Under the pieces are notes generated by a model, which saw only the letters and a program-made list of their open reading frames with translations, searched no databases and had not been told where the DNA came from. This document shows positions 27,883-35,679 of a DNA stretch of 64,000 nucleotides, piece after piece. Source of the DNA: RH-AL1 sp965198495 (GTDB lineage Bacteria; Pseudomonadota; Alphaproteobacteria; Rhizobiales; Beijerinckiaceae); the NCBI GenBank assembly GCA_965198495.1, contig CBDAPL010000001.1, positions 2,852,001-2,916,000 of the forward strand, in the 5' to 3' direction. The stretch's first letter is position 1, and each line of letters opens with the position of its first letter. A program made the position numbers and the translations under genes.

Positions 27883-27960
27883 CGGAGTGTAGCGCAGCCC
27901 GGTTAGCGCACTTGTCTGGGGGACAAGGGGTCGTGGGTTCGAATCCCGCCACTCCGACCA
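27883..27960 (+). tRNA. tRNA-Pro (anticodon GGG)
   Basis: The cloverleaf can be drawn in full: acceptor CGGAGTG/CACTCCG, D stem GCGC/GCGC, anticodon stem CTTGT/ACAAG with loop CTGGGGG (anticodon GGG), T stem GTGGG/CCCGC with loop TTCGAAT, discriminator A and an encoded CCA (27958-27960). It reads CCC and CCU codons. Confidence 0.97.
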
Positions 27961-28024
27961 TTGCTCAAGCTCTCATCGGCGGCGGAAGCGGGTTTGTGAC
28001 CCGCTCCCAGAGCCGATATCGATC

Positions 28025-28408
28025 TCAGCTGCCGTCGAAACCGGGGACGCCTCCGCTCGGACCACCCGTCGCGGTTTCCTTGGCATAAGGGGAGAGTTCG
28101 TTGGTGACGCCAGGCTCCTGGGCGGCACGCCTTGTGGCGTTGAACACGGTGGCGCCGGGGCCGACGTAGGCCGGATCGTAAGGCGCCTCCTCGTAGCCAT
28201 AGGCGGGGTTTTCAGCGCCGACGCCGCGTTGCACGTACATCGGACGCCCGGCATAGGCGTAATACGGGCTTCTATGGTGCGCATGATAGGCAAAGCCGGC
28301 GCGAGCATGATGATGCGATGTGCGATGGAGCGGTTGTGCCGCCGCGCCGCCGACCAAGGCCGCCGAGATTACCATCGCTGAAGAGGCTAGTAGAAATAAG
28401 TGTCGCAT
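28025..28408 (-). CDS. Secreted His/Tyr-rich hypothetical protein
   Basis: 127 residues. AGGAG stands 7 bases before the ATG at 28408. A clear signal peptide (MRHLFLLASSAMVISAALVG... AAAQ) precedes a mature protein with a His-rich patch (HRTSHHHARAGFAYHAHH), several Tyr residues, and a C-terminal segment rich in Gly, Pro and Ala. The pattern resembles small exported proteins of Hyphomicrobiales of unknown role; the His patch could bind metal (inference). Longer frames to 28537 lack the signal at the start. Confidence 0.78.
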   Translation of the reverse strand: MRHLFLLASSAMVISAALVGGAAAQPLHRTSHHHARAGFAYHAHHRSPYYAYAGRPMYVQRGVGAENPAYGYEEAPYDPAYVGPGATVFNATRRAAQEPGVTNELSPYAKETATGGPSGGVPGFDGS

Positions 28409-28578
28409 GGTCCAACTCCTTTTCAGTTTCAGAGATAAGTCGCCCCCTCGGTTATTCGAGATCCCGTGTCGTAAGAACGCGAGAGATTGGTCAAACGGCG
28501 AGGCCAATCGCTTGCCTCTGGCGCCGGGCCGCTCCATCCTGAGGTGGAGAAATCCTTGGATTGCGAAAGAAAGCGATC

Positions 28579-28893
28579 ATGAGCGCCGCCGACGAATGGC
28601 AGCCGATGTCCAGCGCACCGAAAGACGGCTCGCGCATCCTCGTGGTGATACGGGCCGGCGAGCAGGGTCCGGCCGACGTCGACGTCGTGCGTTGGGTCAC
28701 GCCCAAGCGAAACGCCGATCCATGCTGGACCTCGACCGACTCCACGCACGATTGCACGATCGTCTACGAGGACTGGGAGGCATCCTTCTGGATGGCGCTT
28801 CCGACATCCTTGCCGCCGGTGAAAACGGCAGGCCTGATCGCGAGATTGCCGGTGATTCCCAGCGGCGACGAAATCGGCGGCTCGGGCATTTAG
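28579..28893 (+). CDS. DUF551-like hypothetical protein
   Basis: 104 residues from ATG 28579. The opening DEWQPMSSAPKDGSRILVVI matches the W-x-P-x-x-x-A-P-K-D-G pattern of DUF551-like proteins that occur in many bacteria and phages, without known function. The middle contains VVRWVTPKRNADPCWTS and VYEDWEASFWMALPTSLPP. A TTG at 28561 is an alternative start with a GGAG site upstream (28545-28548). Probably cytoplasmic; the next small gene follows 22 bases later. Confidence 0.65.
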   Translation: MSAADEWQPMSSAPKDGSRILVVIRAGEQGPADVDVVRWVTPKRNADPCWTSTDSTHDCTIVYEDWEASFWMALPTSLPPVKTAGLIARLPVIPSGDEIGGSGI

Positions 28894-28915
28894 CCGACGA
28901 GCGGGAAGGCGCGGG

Positions 28916-29116
28916 ATGATGTCCACTCTGGAAAGCCTGGCGAAGACGATCGCCGCACAGCCGAGCCACGATCTCGCGATCGAGGCTCTGCTCGCCGGTC
29001 TTGCCGACCGGATCAAGGCCACTTCCAACGATCAGAACATCCAGCGGCTTGCCCAAGCGTTGCGCGCCGAGGGTCCGGCGATCATCGCGGCCATCGCCGC
29101 TCGTCGCGAGGTATGA
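28916..29116 (+). CDS. Small hypothetical protein, 66 aa
   Basis: 66 residues beginning MMSTLESLAKTIAAQPSHDL, almost wholly helical in character (Ala, Leu, Glu, Arg). GAAGG lies 9 bases before the ATG. It is 22 bases downstream of the DUF551-like gene on the same strand, so probably co-transcribed. No family recognised; coding status rests on position, composition and ribosome site. Confidence 0.5.
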   Translation: MMSTLESLAKTIAAQPSHDLAIEALLAGLADRIKATSNDQNIQRLAQALRAEGPAIIAAIAARREV

Positions 29117-29356
29117 CCCCCGAAGTCTTGCCAAACCTGATCGTGGACGCGGCATCGAAGACGCATCCATCCCGGCGCGGCGATCTTGCTTGACGTTCCC
29201 TACCCGAACCGCTTCATCCGCGTCTTCGCCGACGGCTGACTCGTCAAGGCGTTGACGATCGACGATCGGTCGCGCCGCGGCGGCGAGAATGCGATGGACG
29301 CTTCGCGCTGGGGCTTGCTATCGCTGCGGTCTTTCGCGTCCACAGGAGAAGGTGTG

Positions 29357-29545
29357 ATGACCAAGGGTGTATGCCGCTGCGAAGCGACGGTCGCCCCAAG
29401 CGTTCTCGAAGGTTTCGCGTGCGGCAACACGGATTGCTGGCGTACGGCCGAGGCGAAGGCGTCGTTCGACGCTTTCGTGGCGGACCTCGTCGCGAATCGC
29501 CGCCATCAGCCTACCGCCGACGAAGAGCCGGCACGCGAAAGCTGA
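29357..29545 (+). CDS. Small cysteine-containing hypothetical protein, 62 aa
   Basis: ATG at 29357 follows AGGAG (29344-29348) with 8-base spacing; the longer frame from 29252 lacks one. The 62-residue product has four Cys in the first 27 residues (CRC and CGNTDC), a spacing that could hold a metal ion, then a helix (AEAKASFDAFVADLVANR) and an acidic tail. No family recognised. Confidence 0.5.
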   Translation: MTKGVCRCEATVAPSVLEGFACGNTDCWRTAEAKASFDAFVADLVANRRHQPTADEEPARES

Positions 29546-29674
29546 TCGTAGGCGCACAGCGCAGGACCGATCTGCTCCGGCGACATGGATCGTTGACGCA
29601 TTTCGCCATGGCCGGCTGCCATGTTCCGGCACCGCGCACTCTGCGCCTCTGACGCACGGATCGGGACAAGCCGC

Positions 29675-31390
29675 ATGACGGCCGACGCGTTGAAGCCAAG
29701 CTTCCTTGAACTCTACACGCCCAAGCTCGTGACGACTCTCAAGGAGGGTTATGGGCTCGCTGACCTGCGCATCGACGCGCTCGCCGGCCTTACCGTGGCG
29801 ATCGTCGCGCTACCACTCTCGATGGCGATCGCGATCGCCTCCGGGGTGACGCCCGATCGCGGCCTCTACAGCGCCATCATCGGCGGCGGCCTCGTCTCGG
29901 CGCTCGGCGGCAGCCGCCATCAGATTGGCGGCCCGGCGGGCGCCTTCATCGTCCTGGTCGCCGCGACGGTCGCCAAGTTCGGTGTCGACGGGCTCCTGCT
30001 CGCGACGCTGCTGTCCGGCATCCTCATGGCGGCGGCCGGTTGGCTGCGGCTCGGCACCTTCGTCAAATATATTCCGCACCCGGTTACGGTCGCCTTCACC
30101 GCGGGCATCGCCTTGATCATCTTCGCCAGCCAGTTGAAGGCGCTGCTCGGCGTCAGGCTGCCCGGCCGCGAACCCGGCGCGCTGGTGCCGAAGCTTGTGG
30201 CCATCTGGCACGCATTGCCGACGGTGAGCCCGGCCGCTGTCGGTGTCAGCCTCGTCACGATCGGTGTCGTGCTCGGCATCCGCCGGGTGCGCCCGCACTG
30301 GCCGGCGTTCATCCTGGCGGTGGCGGCCCTCTCGATCGCGGCCTGGCTGCTTCATCTGCCCATCGAGACGATCGGGACACGCTTCGGCGGCATACCCCGC
30401 GCTCTTCCAACGCCGCGCGTCCCGCCGCATTCGCTTGCGACGATCGTGATGGTGATGCCGGCGGCGCTTTCCTTCGCGTTGCTCGGCAGCATCGAGAGCC
30501 TGCTGTCGGCCGTTGTCGCCGACGCCATGACGGGGCGCCGCCATCGCTCGAACTGCGAGCTTGTCGCGCAGGGCGCGGCAAATATCGGAGCAGCCCTTTT
30601 CGGCGGCTTCTGCGTCACGGGTACGATCGCGCGCACCGCGACGAACGTGCGCTGCGGCGCGCGCGGACCGATGTCCGGTATCTTCCATGCCTTGTTCATC
30701 CTGCTGTTCATGGTCGTCGCCGCGCCGTTGGCCTCCTACATCCCGCTGGCCGCGCTCGCCGCGGTGCTGGCGGTCGTCACCTGGACCATGGCCGACAAGC
30801 AGGAATTTTGGACTCTCGTTCGTGCCTCCAAAGGCGACGCGGTGGTGGTGCTCGTCACTTTCCTGCTGGTGGCGTTCTACGACCTTACCGACGGCATCCT
30901 CGCCGGCTTCATGATCGGCTCGCTGATCTTCCTGCATCGCATGGCCGGCGCCATGGAGGTCACGACAGGCGCTCCGCTGATGACGGCCGATGCCGCCGAC
31001 GATAGGAGCTGGCGCTATGACGCGACAGACGCCGCCGATCCCGACACGGTCGTGGTGCGCATCTCCGGCGCCTTCTTCTTTGGTGCGGCCTCCGAGGTGG
31101 CCACGGCGCTCGACGGGATCGCCGCGCGGCCCAAGCGCACCATCCTCGACGTCTCGGCCGTATCGATGCTCGACAGTACCGCGGCCGATACCATCAAGGG
31201 GTTCGTCCAGAAGGTCGAGCGCGTCGGGGTGGCGGTGACCATCGTCGGCGCCAGTCCGGCCATCCGGCGGGCCCTCACGCGGCAAGGCGTCGCCCCGACG
31301 CGAGTCGTCTTCGCCGATACGATCGGCGCGGCGAAGCAGACGTTCAAGGCCGCCATCGAGACGCCCATGATCCCGGCGGCGAGCCTGTAG
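29675..31390 (+). CDS. SulP family inorganic anion transporter (SLC26-like) with STAS domain
   Basis: 571 residues from ATG 29675. About ten to fourteen hydrophobic helices (residues 30-435) start with IDALAGLTVAIVALPLSMAIAIASG; the sulfate-transporter core includes the GGSRHQIGGPAGAFIVLVA region and NIGAALFGGFCVTGTIARTATNVRCGAR. A cytoplasmic STAS domain follows from about residue 450, with VVVRISGAFFFGAA and ILDVSAVSMLDSTAADTI. The protein may carry sulfate, bicarbonate or another anion; no carbonic anhydrase or sulfur gene is adjacent to decide. Confidence 0.93.
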   Translation: MTADALKPSFLELYTPKLVTTLKEGYGLADLRIDALAGLTVAIVALPLSMAIAIASGVTPDRGLYSAIIGGGLVSALGGSRHQIGGPAGAFIVLVAATVAKFGVDGLLLATLLSGILMAAAGWLRLGTFVKYIPHPVTVAFTAGIALIIFASQLKALLGVRLPGREPGALVPKLVAIWHALPTVSPAAVGVSLVTIGVVLGIRRVRPHWPAFILAVAALSIAAWLLHLPIETIGTRFGGIPRALPTPRVPPHSLATIVMVMPAALSFALLGSIESLLSAVVADAMTGRRHRSNCELVAQGAANIGAALFGGFCVTGTIARTATNVRCGARGPMSGIFHALFILLFMVVAAPLASYIPLAALAAVLAVVTWTMADKQEFWTLVRASKGDAVVVLVTFLLVAFYDLTDGILAGFMIGSLIFLHRMAGAMEVTTGAPLMTADAADDRSWRYDATDAADPDTVVVRISGAFFFGAASEVATALDGIAARPKRTILDVSAVSMLDSTAADTIKGFVQKVERVGVAVTIVGASPAIRRALTRQGVAPTRVVFADTIGAAKQTFKAAIETPMIPAASL

Positions 31391-31487
31391 ACCGCCTCAT
31401 TGTGGCACAAACCCCTCTGGCTACGCCCTTGCAATCGCAGGGGCGACGGCGATCGACGCGATCAAGCCGGGACAGTCGGGGGCGAAC

Positions 31488-31991
31488 GTGCGGACCATCA
31501 CGATAAGAATCCTGGCTTTGACGATGCTGGCCGGCGCCGGGCTCGGCTTCGCGGCGCACGCCAAGCCGAGCGAGGACGCGAAACGCCACGTCGGCGTCGC
31601 GCTCGCCGCGATCGCGCTTCCGGCCTACGAGCGCCAGCGCGTCGTCTACCAGATGAACGAGGGCGCCGGCTGGTTCGGCCACGGCTTCCAGGGTTTGGTG
31701 CACAGCCTGGAAAATCACATCGCGGCCGTCGGGGCCGGCAACATCGACGTTCGCGTCATTCTTCAGGGCAAAGGTCTCGACCTGCTTCGCGCGCCGGACG
31801 CGAGCATGCGCGCCCGGATCGACGCGCTGCGCGCGCAAGGCGTGCGGTTCATGGTGTGCCGGAACTCGCTGATCGAAAGCGCGACGGAGTTCTCGAGCCT
31901 CTATGGCGTGCAGACGAAGGACGTCGTCCGCGCCGGCGTCGCGGAGATCGCCATGCTCGAGGCCAAGGGGTTCGTCTACTTGCGTCCCTGA
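31488..31991 (+). CDS. Exported DsrE-family protein
   Basis: 167 residues. An N-terminal signal (MRTITIRILALTMLAGAGLGFAAHA) precedes a DsrE/F-like fold with RVVYQMNEGAGWFG, LVHSLENHIAAVGAGNIDVRVILQGKG and VRFMVCRNSL; the Cys in MVCRNS is at the position often used for sulfur transfer in the family. Likely periplasmic. GTG start at 31488. Role uncertain: proteins of this exported type occur beside sulfur or copper genes in other genomes, and here the SulP transporter lies just upstream (98 bases). Confidence 0.8.
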   Translation: MRTITIRILALTMLAGAGLGFAAHAKPSEDAKRHVGVALAAIALPAYERQRVVYQMNEGAGWFGHGFQGLVHSLENHIAAVGAGNIDVRVILQGKGLDLLRAPDASMRARIDALRAQGVRFMVCRNSLIESATEFSSLYGVQTKDVVRAGVAEIAMLEAKGFVYLRP

Positions 31992-32006
31992 TCAGGCCGG
32001 ACCGGC

Positions 32007-32261
32007 TCACGTCATCCCGAGCGCGCTCATGTAGAGGTCGAGGATCGCCTCGAGCTCCATGCGCTCCGAATGATCCTGCTTGCGAATCCTGAGGATCTGC
32101 CGGATCGCCTTGACGTCGAAGCCCCGGCCCTTCAGCTCCGCGAACACGTCCTTGATATCGTCGGAAAGGGCTTTCTTCTCTTCCTCGAGACGCTCGATGC
32201 GCTCGACGAATTGCTTCAGCTCCTCGGCGGCCACCCCGGTCGCCGCTACATCTTCCACCAT
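32007..32261 (-). CDS. GapR family DNA-binding protein (DUF2312)
   Basis: 84 residues from ATG 32261 (AGGA 10 bases upstream), the family size. GapR is an essential-to-important nucleoid protein in Caulobacter that binds overtwisted DNA ahead of replication and transcription forks. The DUF2312 pattern is clear: LKQFVERIERLEEEKKALS, KDVFAELKGRGFDVKAIRQI and RIRKQDHSERMELEAILDLY. Two basic helices form a DNA clamp. Convergent with the DsrE gene. Confidence 0.92.
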   Translation of the reverse strand: MVEDVAATGVAAEELKQFVERIERLEEEKKALSDDIKDVFAELKGRGFDVKAIRQILRIRKQDHSERMELEAILDLYMSALGMT

Positions 32262-32500
32262 GTTCGTTGCGTCCTCGTATGCGTCCGGGGAACGCGGGAT
32301 GCTATGGCGATGAGCGTACGTCAAGCCGATGGCCGGCGTGCCCGGACGACGATTATGCTCGTGGCTTAAACATCACAGGCCGCCGACACGCCGCGTCTGT
32401 TCATCGCCGATTCAAAATAGGCCAGCCATAGAACGACCGCTTCGGTGTGTCGCGCGCGCTTCGCGCGCTGAACACCAAGCGGGAACCACCGAGGACATCC

Positions 32501-32704
32501 ATGCTCAAGACCGCTATCCTGTCGGCCGTCGTCGCCGCCGTCTCGCTATCCACAATGTCGTTCGCCCGCGCGGACGATCAGATGATGGAGCGCCACATGA
32601 TGCATCAGCGCATGGAGCATCACATGATGGAGCGTCACATGATGCACCGTCGCATGATGGAGCATCGCATGATGCGCCACCACATGATGCGCCACGACAT
32701 GTAG
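32501..32704 (+). CDS. Exported Met/His-rich low-complexity peptide
   Basis: 67 residues. The signal peptide (MLKTAILSAVVAAVSLSTMSFARA) is followed by a mature stretch of about 43 residues composed almost wholly of Met, His, Arg and Glu in MMxxHMM-like repeats (QMMERHMMHQRMEHHMMERH and variants). GAGGA precedes the ATG. A strong terminator follows, so the gene forms its own transcript. Met- and His-rich exported peptides often bind Cu(I), Ag(I) or other soft metals, which is the best guess here; no copper gene is adjacent. Confidence 0.75.
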   Translation: MLKTAILSAVVAAVSLSTMSFARADDQMMERHMMHQRMEHHMMERHMMHRRMMEHRMMRHHMMRHDM

Positions 32705-32726
32705 ACCCACGTGCCGCGTCGCTAGG

Positions 32727-32760
32727 AAGGAGCCGGCCTCGCGGCCGGCTTCTTTATTTT
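32727..32760 (+). terminator. Rho-independent terminator after the Met/His-rich gene
   Basis: AGCCGGCC (32731-32738) and GGCCGGCT (32743-32750) form a GC-rich stem with a TCGC tetraloop, extended by AAGG against TCTT, and followed by the T-rich TCTTTATTTT. This is the clearest intrinsic terminator in the window. Confidence 0.9.
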
Positions 32761-32794
32761 GCCAGCCTTCGCGCTTTTGCCAGCCTTCGCGGAA

Positions 32795-33592
32795 TCAGGC
32801 GAAACGTTGCGCCGTGCGCGACGGATAGAAGGTCGCGACCCGCAGGTCGGGCCGGACGAGCACCTCGGCCACCACCGGCGCGATCCGGTCCGCGAAGGCG
32901 ACAGCGGCCGCATCGCTCGCCACCAGGTCCTGGCGCACCTCGATCAACAGGCCGGCGATGCCGCGCCGCGTGACCTCCTCGTCGAGCGTATCGCCTTCGA
33001 GCGCGCCATCGTAGGGCTCGTTGTCACCAACGATGAAGCCGGCACCGCGCAAGGCGTCGATCAACGGCACCGCGAAACGTGGATCGTTGTCCCAGAGAAC
33101 TCCGATCTCCCAGGGTCGGGGAACCCCCTTCCACTGGTCGGTGAACGAATGCACCGAAAGGACGACCGGCATCGGGCCGGCGGCGCTCATCCGGTCGATC
33201 GTCGCGCGGATCGCGTCGCGATAGGGCTGCCAGTAGGTGCGGCGGCGATGCTCGATTTCCGCCGCGTCGACGCGCGCGTTGTCCGGCACGATGGCACCGT
33301 CCGACAGCCGCATGACGAGGGTCGGGTCGTCGGCCCCGCGGTTGGGATCGATGAGCAGGCGCGAGAAGGTCGTGAGCAAGGCCGGCGCGCCGAAATGGGC
33401 CGCCAGCCGGCGCGTGACGGCGGCGGCGCCGATGTCGTAGCCGATGTGGCGGCAGAGTTGCGCGGGAGGCAGGCCGAGCGTCCCGTAGTGCGGCGGCAAC
33501 GCGTTGGAGGCATGATCGCAGAGCAGCAGGAGCGAGGCGTCCTCTCCGCCATCGATCGCCTCGACTGGCCCTTTCGCCGCTCTCTCGCTCAC
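32795..33592 (-). CDS. N-formylglutamate amidohydrolase family protein
   Basis: 265 residues. Family hydrolyses N-formylglutamate (last step of one histidine-degradation route), though many alphaproteobacterial members have no proven substrate. Visible: LLLLCDHASNALPPHYG, IGYDIGAAAVTRRLA, RLLIDPNRG and VVLSVHSFTDQWKG, GLLIEVRQDLV. No hut genes are adjacent, so a role in histidine breakdown is not supported here. It sits beside the DUF1036-pyk pair, which is a common neighbourhood in Hyphomicrobiales. Confidence 0.88.
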   Translation of the reverse strand: MSERAAKGPVEAIDGGEDASLLLLCDHASNALPPHYGTLGLPPAQLCRHIGYDIGAAAVTRRLAAHFGAPALLTTFSRLLIDPNRGADDPTLVMRLSDGAIVPDNARVDAAEIEHRRRTYWQPYRDAIRATIDRMSAAGPMPVVLSVHSFTDQWKGVPRPWEIGVLWDNDPRFAVPLIDALRGAGFIVGDNEPYDGALEGDTLDEEVTRRGIAGLLIEVRQDLVASDAAAVAFADRIAPVVAEVLVRPDLRVATFYPSRTAQRFA

Positions 33593-33761
33593 GCTCTCGC
33601 CTTTCTGAAGCCGGCCTTATGACCAGTGGCGCCAATGGCACGGCGCAAGCTTCGCCTTTGCCATGCTGATGGCCCAATTGACCTCGAAAAATCGTATATC
33701 GCGTTTCGGCAAGGGGATTCGTCGATCCTTATGTCGTCTGTCGCTTGAAAGTGATCTTACT

Positions 33762-34211
33762 GTGTCAAAGCCCTTGTCCATCGCGACGGTCGCAGCGCTT
33801 TGCCTTGGCGCCCTGACGAGCCCGGCACGCGCGGATTTCAGGATGTGCAATTACACGGGAAGTCGCGTATCCGTCGCCCTCTCGTATACGGATGGCGAGA
33901 CATGGGTCAGCGAAGGCTGGTGGAACGTCAAGCCGAACGGCTGCGAGACTTTGCTGCGCGGCCCGCTCGCCGCACAATTCTACTATGCCTATGCGATGGA
34001 CGAGCGCGGCGGCGAATGGAAAGGCAAGGCCTTCATGTGCACCCGCGACCGGGAGTTCAAGATCGACGGCCGCAACGATTGCTTCACCAGAGGCTTCGAT
34101 CGCACCGGCTTCTTCGAGATCGATACGGGGAAGGACTCGCGCAATTGGACGGTTCAGCTGACGGATCCCGTGACCGGGACGGCCGCTTCGGCGCCAGCGG
34201 CCCGGCCATGA
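33762..34211 (+). CDS. DUF1036 exported protein
   Basis: 149 residues from GTG 33762. The N-terminus is a signal peptide (SKPLSIATVAALCLGALTSPARA). The DUF1036 domain follows: FRMCNYTGSRVSVALSYTD, WVSEGWWNVKPNGCETLL and CTRDREFKIDGRNDCFTRGF, with conserved cysteines that may form disulfides. Periplasmic, function unknown. The family usually sits immediately before pyk in Hyphomicrobiales, as here (31 bases). A longer frame from 33663 would put 33 residues before the signal. Confidence 0.85.
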   Translation: MSKPLSIATVAALCLGALTSPARADFRMCNYTGSRVSVALSYTDGETWVSEGWWNVKPNGCETLLRGPLAAQFYYAYAMDERGGEWKGKAFMCTRDREFKIDGRNDCFTRGFDRTGFFEIDTGKDSRNWTVQLTDPVTGTAASAPAARP

Positions 34212-34242
34212 CGCGCACGCGCCGCACGCCCGGCAAGCGCGT

Positions 34243-35676
34243 ATGCGCCCGCCGATGAGACGCTTGCGCCGCTGCAAGATCGTCGCCACGCTCGGGCCGG
34301 TGTCGACTCCCGACGCGATGCTCGCCAAGCTGTTCGAGGTCGGCGTCGACGTCTTTCGCATCAACATGAGCCACACCTCGCACGACAATCTGCGCGCGCT
34401 CGTATCCTCCGTGCGCGAGGTGGCCAAGCGCTACCGGCGTCCCGTCGCGGTGCTGATCGACCTGCAGGGCCCGAAGCTTCGCGTCGGCACGTTCGAGAAT
34501 ATCGCCGTCGGCCTCGCGACGGGCGATCGCTTCACGCTCGACAACGATCCGACGCCGGGCAACGCGACTCGGGTGTACCTGCCTCATCCCGAAATCCTGG
34601 TCGCGCTGAAGCCGACCGACACGGTGCTGATCGACGACGGCAAGGTGCGCCTCCATGTGCTCGAGGCGAGCGAGACGCACGCGCTCTGCGAGGTTGACGT
34701 CGCGGGCACGATCTCCGACCGCAAGGGCGTCAGTCTGCCGGATACCGAAATCGCCGTCTCGGCCATGACGCCGAAGGACCATGCCGATCTGCAGGCCGCG
34801 CTGGCGATCGGCGTCGACTGGATCGCCGCCTCCTTCGTGCAGCGGCCGGAGGACGTCGCCGAGATCCAGGACATCGTGGATGGCCGCGCGCTTGTGATGT
34901 CGAAGATCGAGAAGCCGCAGGCGCTCATCAAGCTCGATGAGATCATCGCCCTGTCCGACGGCCTGATGGTCGCGCGCGGCGATCTCGGCGTCGAGATGCC
35001 GCTGGAGAAGGTGCCGGGTATCCAGAAGCGGATCACGCGGCGCGCGCGACGCCAGGGCAAGCCGGTCGTCGTGGCGACCCAGATGCTGGAGTCGATGATC
35101 AGTTCGCCGGTACCGACCCGCGCCGAGGTCTCCGACGTCGCGCAGGCGGTCTTCGAAGGTGCCGACGCGATCATGCTGTCGGCCGAGAGCGCGGTCGGCA
35201 AATATCCGATCGAGGCGGTCTCCTTCATGGATCGCATCGCCATCGAGGTGGAGACCGACCCGCTCTATCGTTCCATCATCACCGCGCAGCGCGCCGAGCC
35301 CGAGCCGACCGCCAATGACGCGATCGCCATCGCCGCCCGCGACATGGGCGAGACGCTGGAGATCAAGGCGATCGTCGCCTGGACATCGTCGGGAGGCACG
35401 GCGTTCCGCGTGGCCCGCGAGCGGGTCGGCCCGCCGATCATCGCGCTGACGCCCCACGTCGACACGGCGCGACGGCTGGCTATGGTCTGGGGCGTGCACC
35501 CCGTCGTCACCAAGGATGCCGAGGATATCGACGACATGGTCGACCGCGCGCTGGACGCGGCCGAGGCGGAAGGCTTCGCGCTTGCCGGCGACCGCATCAT
35601 CGTCATCGGCGGCGTACCCTTCGGGGAACGCGGCGGCACGAACATGATGCGAATCGCACAGCTCAGGGGCACGTGA
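34243..35676 (+). CDS. pyk: Pyruvate kinase
   Basis: 477 residues (473 if ATG 34255 is used). Converts phosphoenolpyruvate and ADP to pyruvate and ATP. Motifs: RRCKIVATLGPVS, FRINMSHTSHDN, VLIDLQGPKLRVG, the active-site signature VMSKIEKPQALIKLDEI with the catalytic Lys, GDLGVEMPLEKVPG and TQMLESMI. The C-terminal domain, from about residue 345, is complete and ends in GERGGTNMMRIAQL. Follows the DUF1036 gene closely. Confidence 0.97.
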   Translation: MRPPMRRLRRCKIVATLGPVSTPDAMLAKLFEVGVDVFRINMSHTSHDNLRALVSSVREVAKRYRRPVAVLIDLQGPKLRVGTFENIAVGLATGDRFTLDNDPTPGNATRVYLPHPEILVALKPTDTVLIDDGKVRLHVLEASETHALCEVDVAGTISDRKGVSLPDTEIAVSAMTPKDHADLQAALAIGVDWIAASFVQRPEDVAEIQDIVDGRALVMSKIEKPQALIKLDEIIALSDGLMVARGDLGVEMPLEKVPGIQKRITRRARRQGKPVVVATQMLESMISSPVPTRAEVSDVAQAVFEGADAIMLSAESAVGKYPIEAVSFMDRIAIEVETDPLYRSIITAQRAEPEPTANDAIAIAARDMGETLEIKAIVAWTSSGGTAFRVARERVGPPIIALTPHVDTARRLAMVWGVHPVVTKDAEDIDDMVDRALDAAEAEGFALAGDRIIVIGGVPFGERGGTNMMRIAQLRGT

Positions 35677-35679
35677 ACC

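Noticed and set aside
27883..27960. tRNA-Pro as integration site of a genomic island
   Set aside because: No integrase or repeated tRNA 3' end was found downstream within the window.
32580..32704. CRISPR-like or satellite DNA in the ATGATG-rich stretch
   Set aside because: Repeats are short, uneven and in frame behind a signal peptide with ribosome site and terminator, so a coding repeat explains it.
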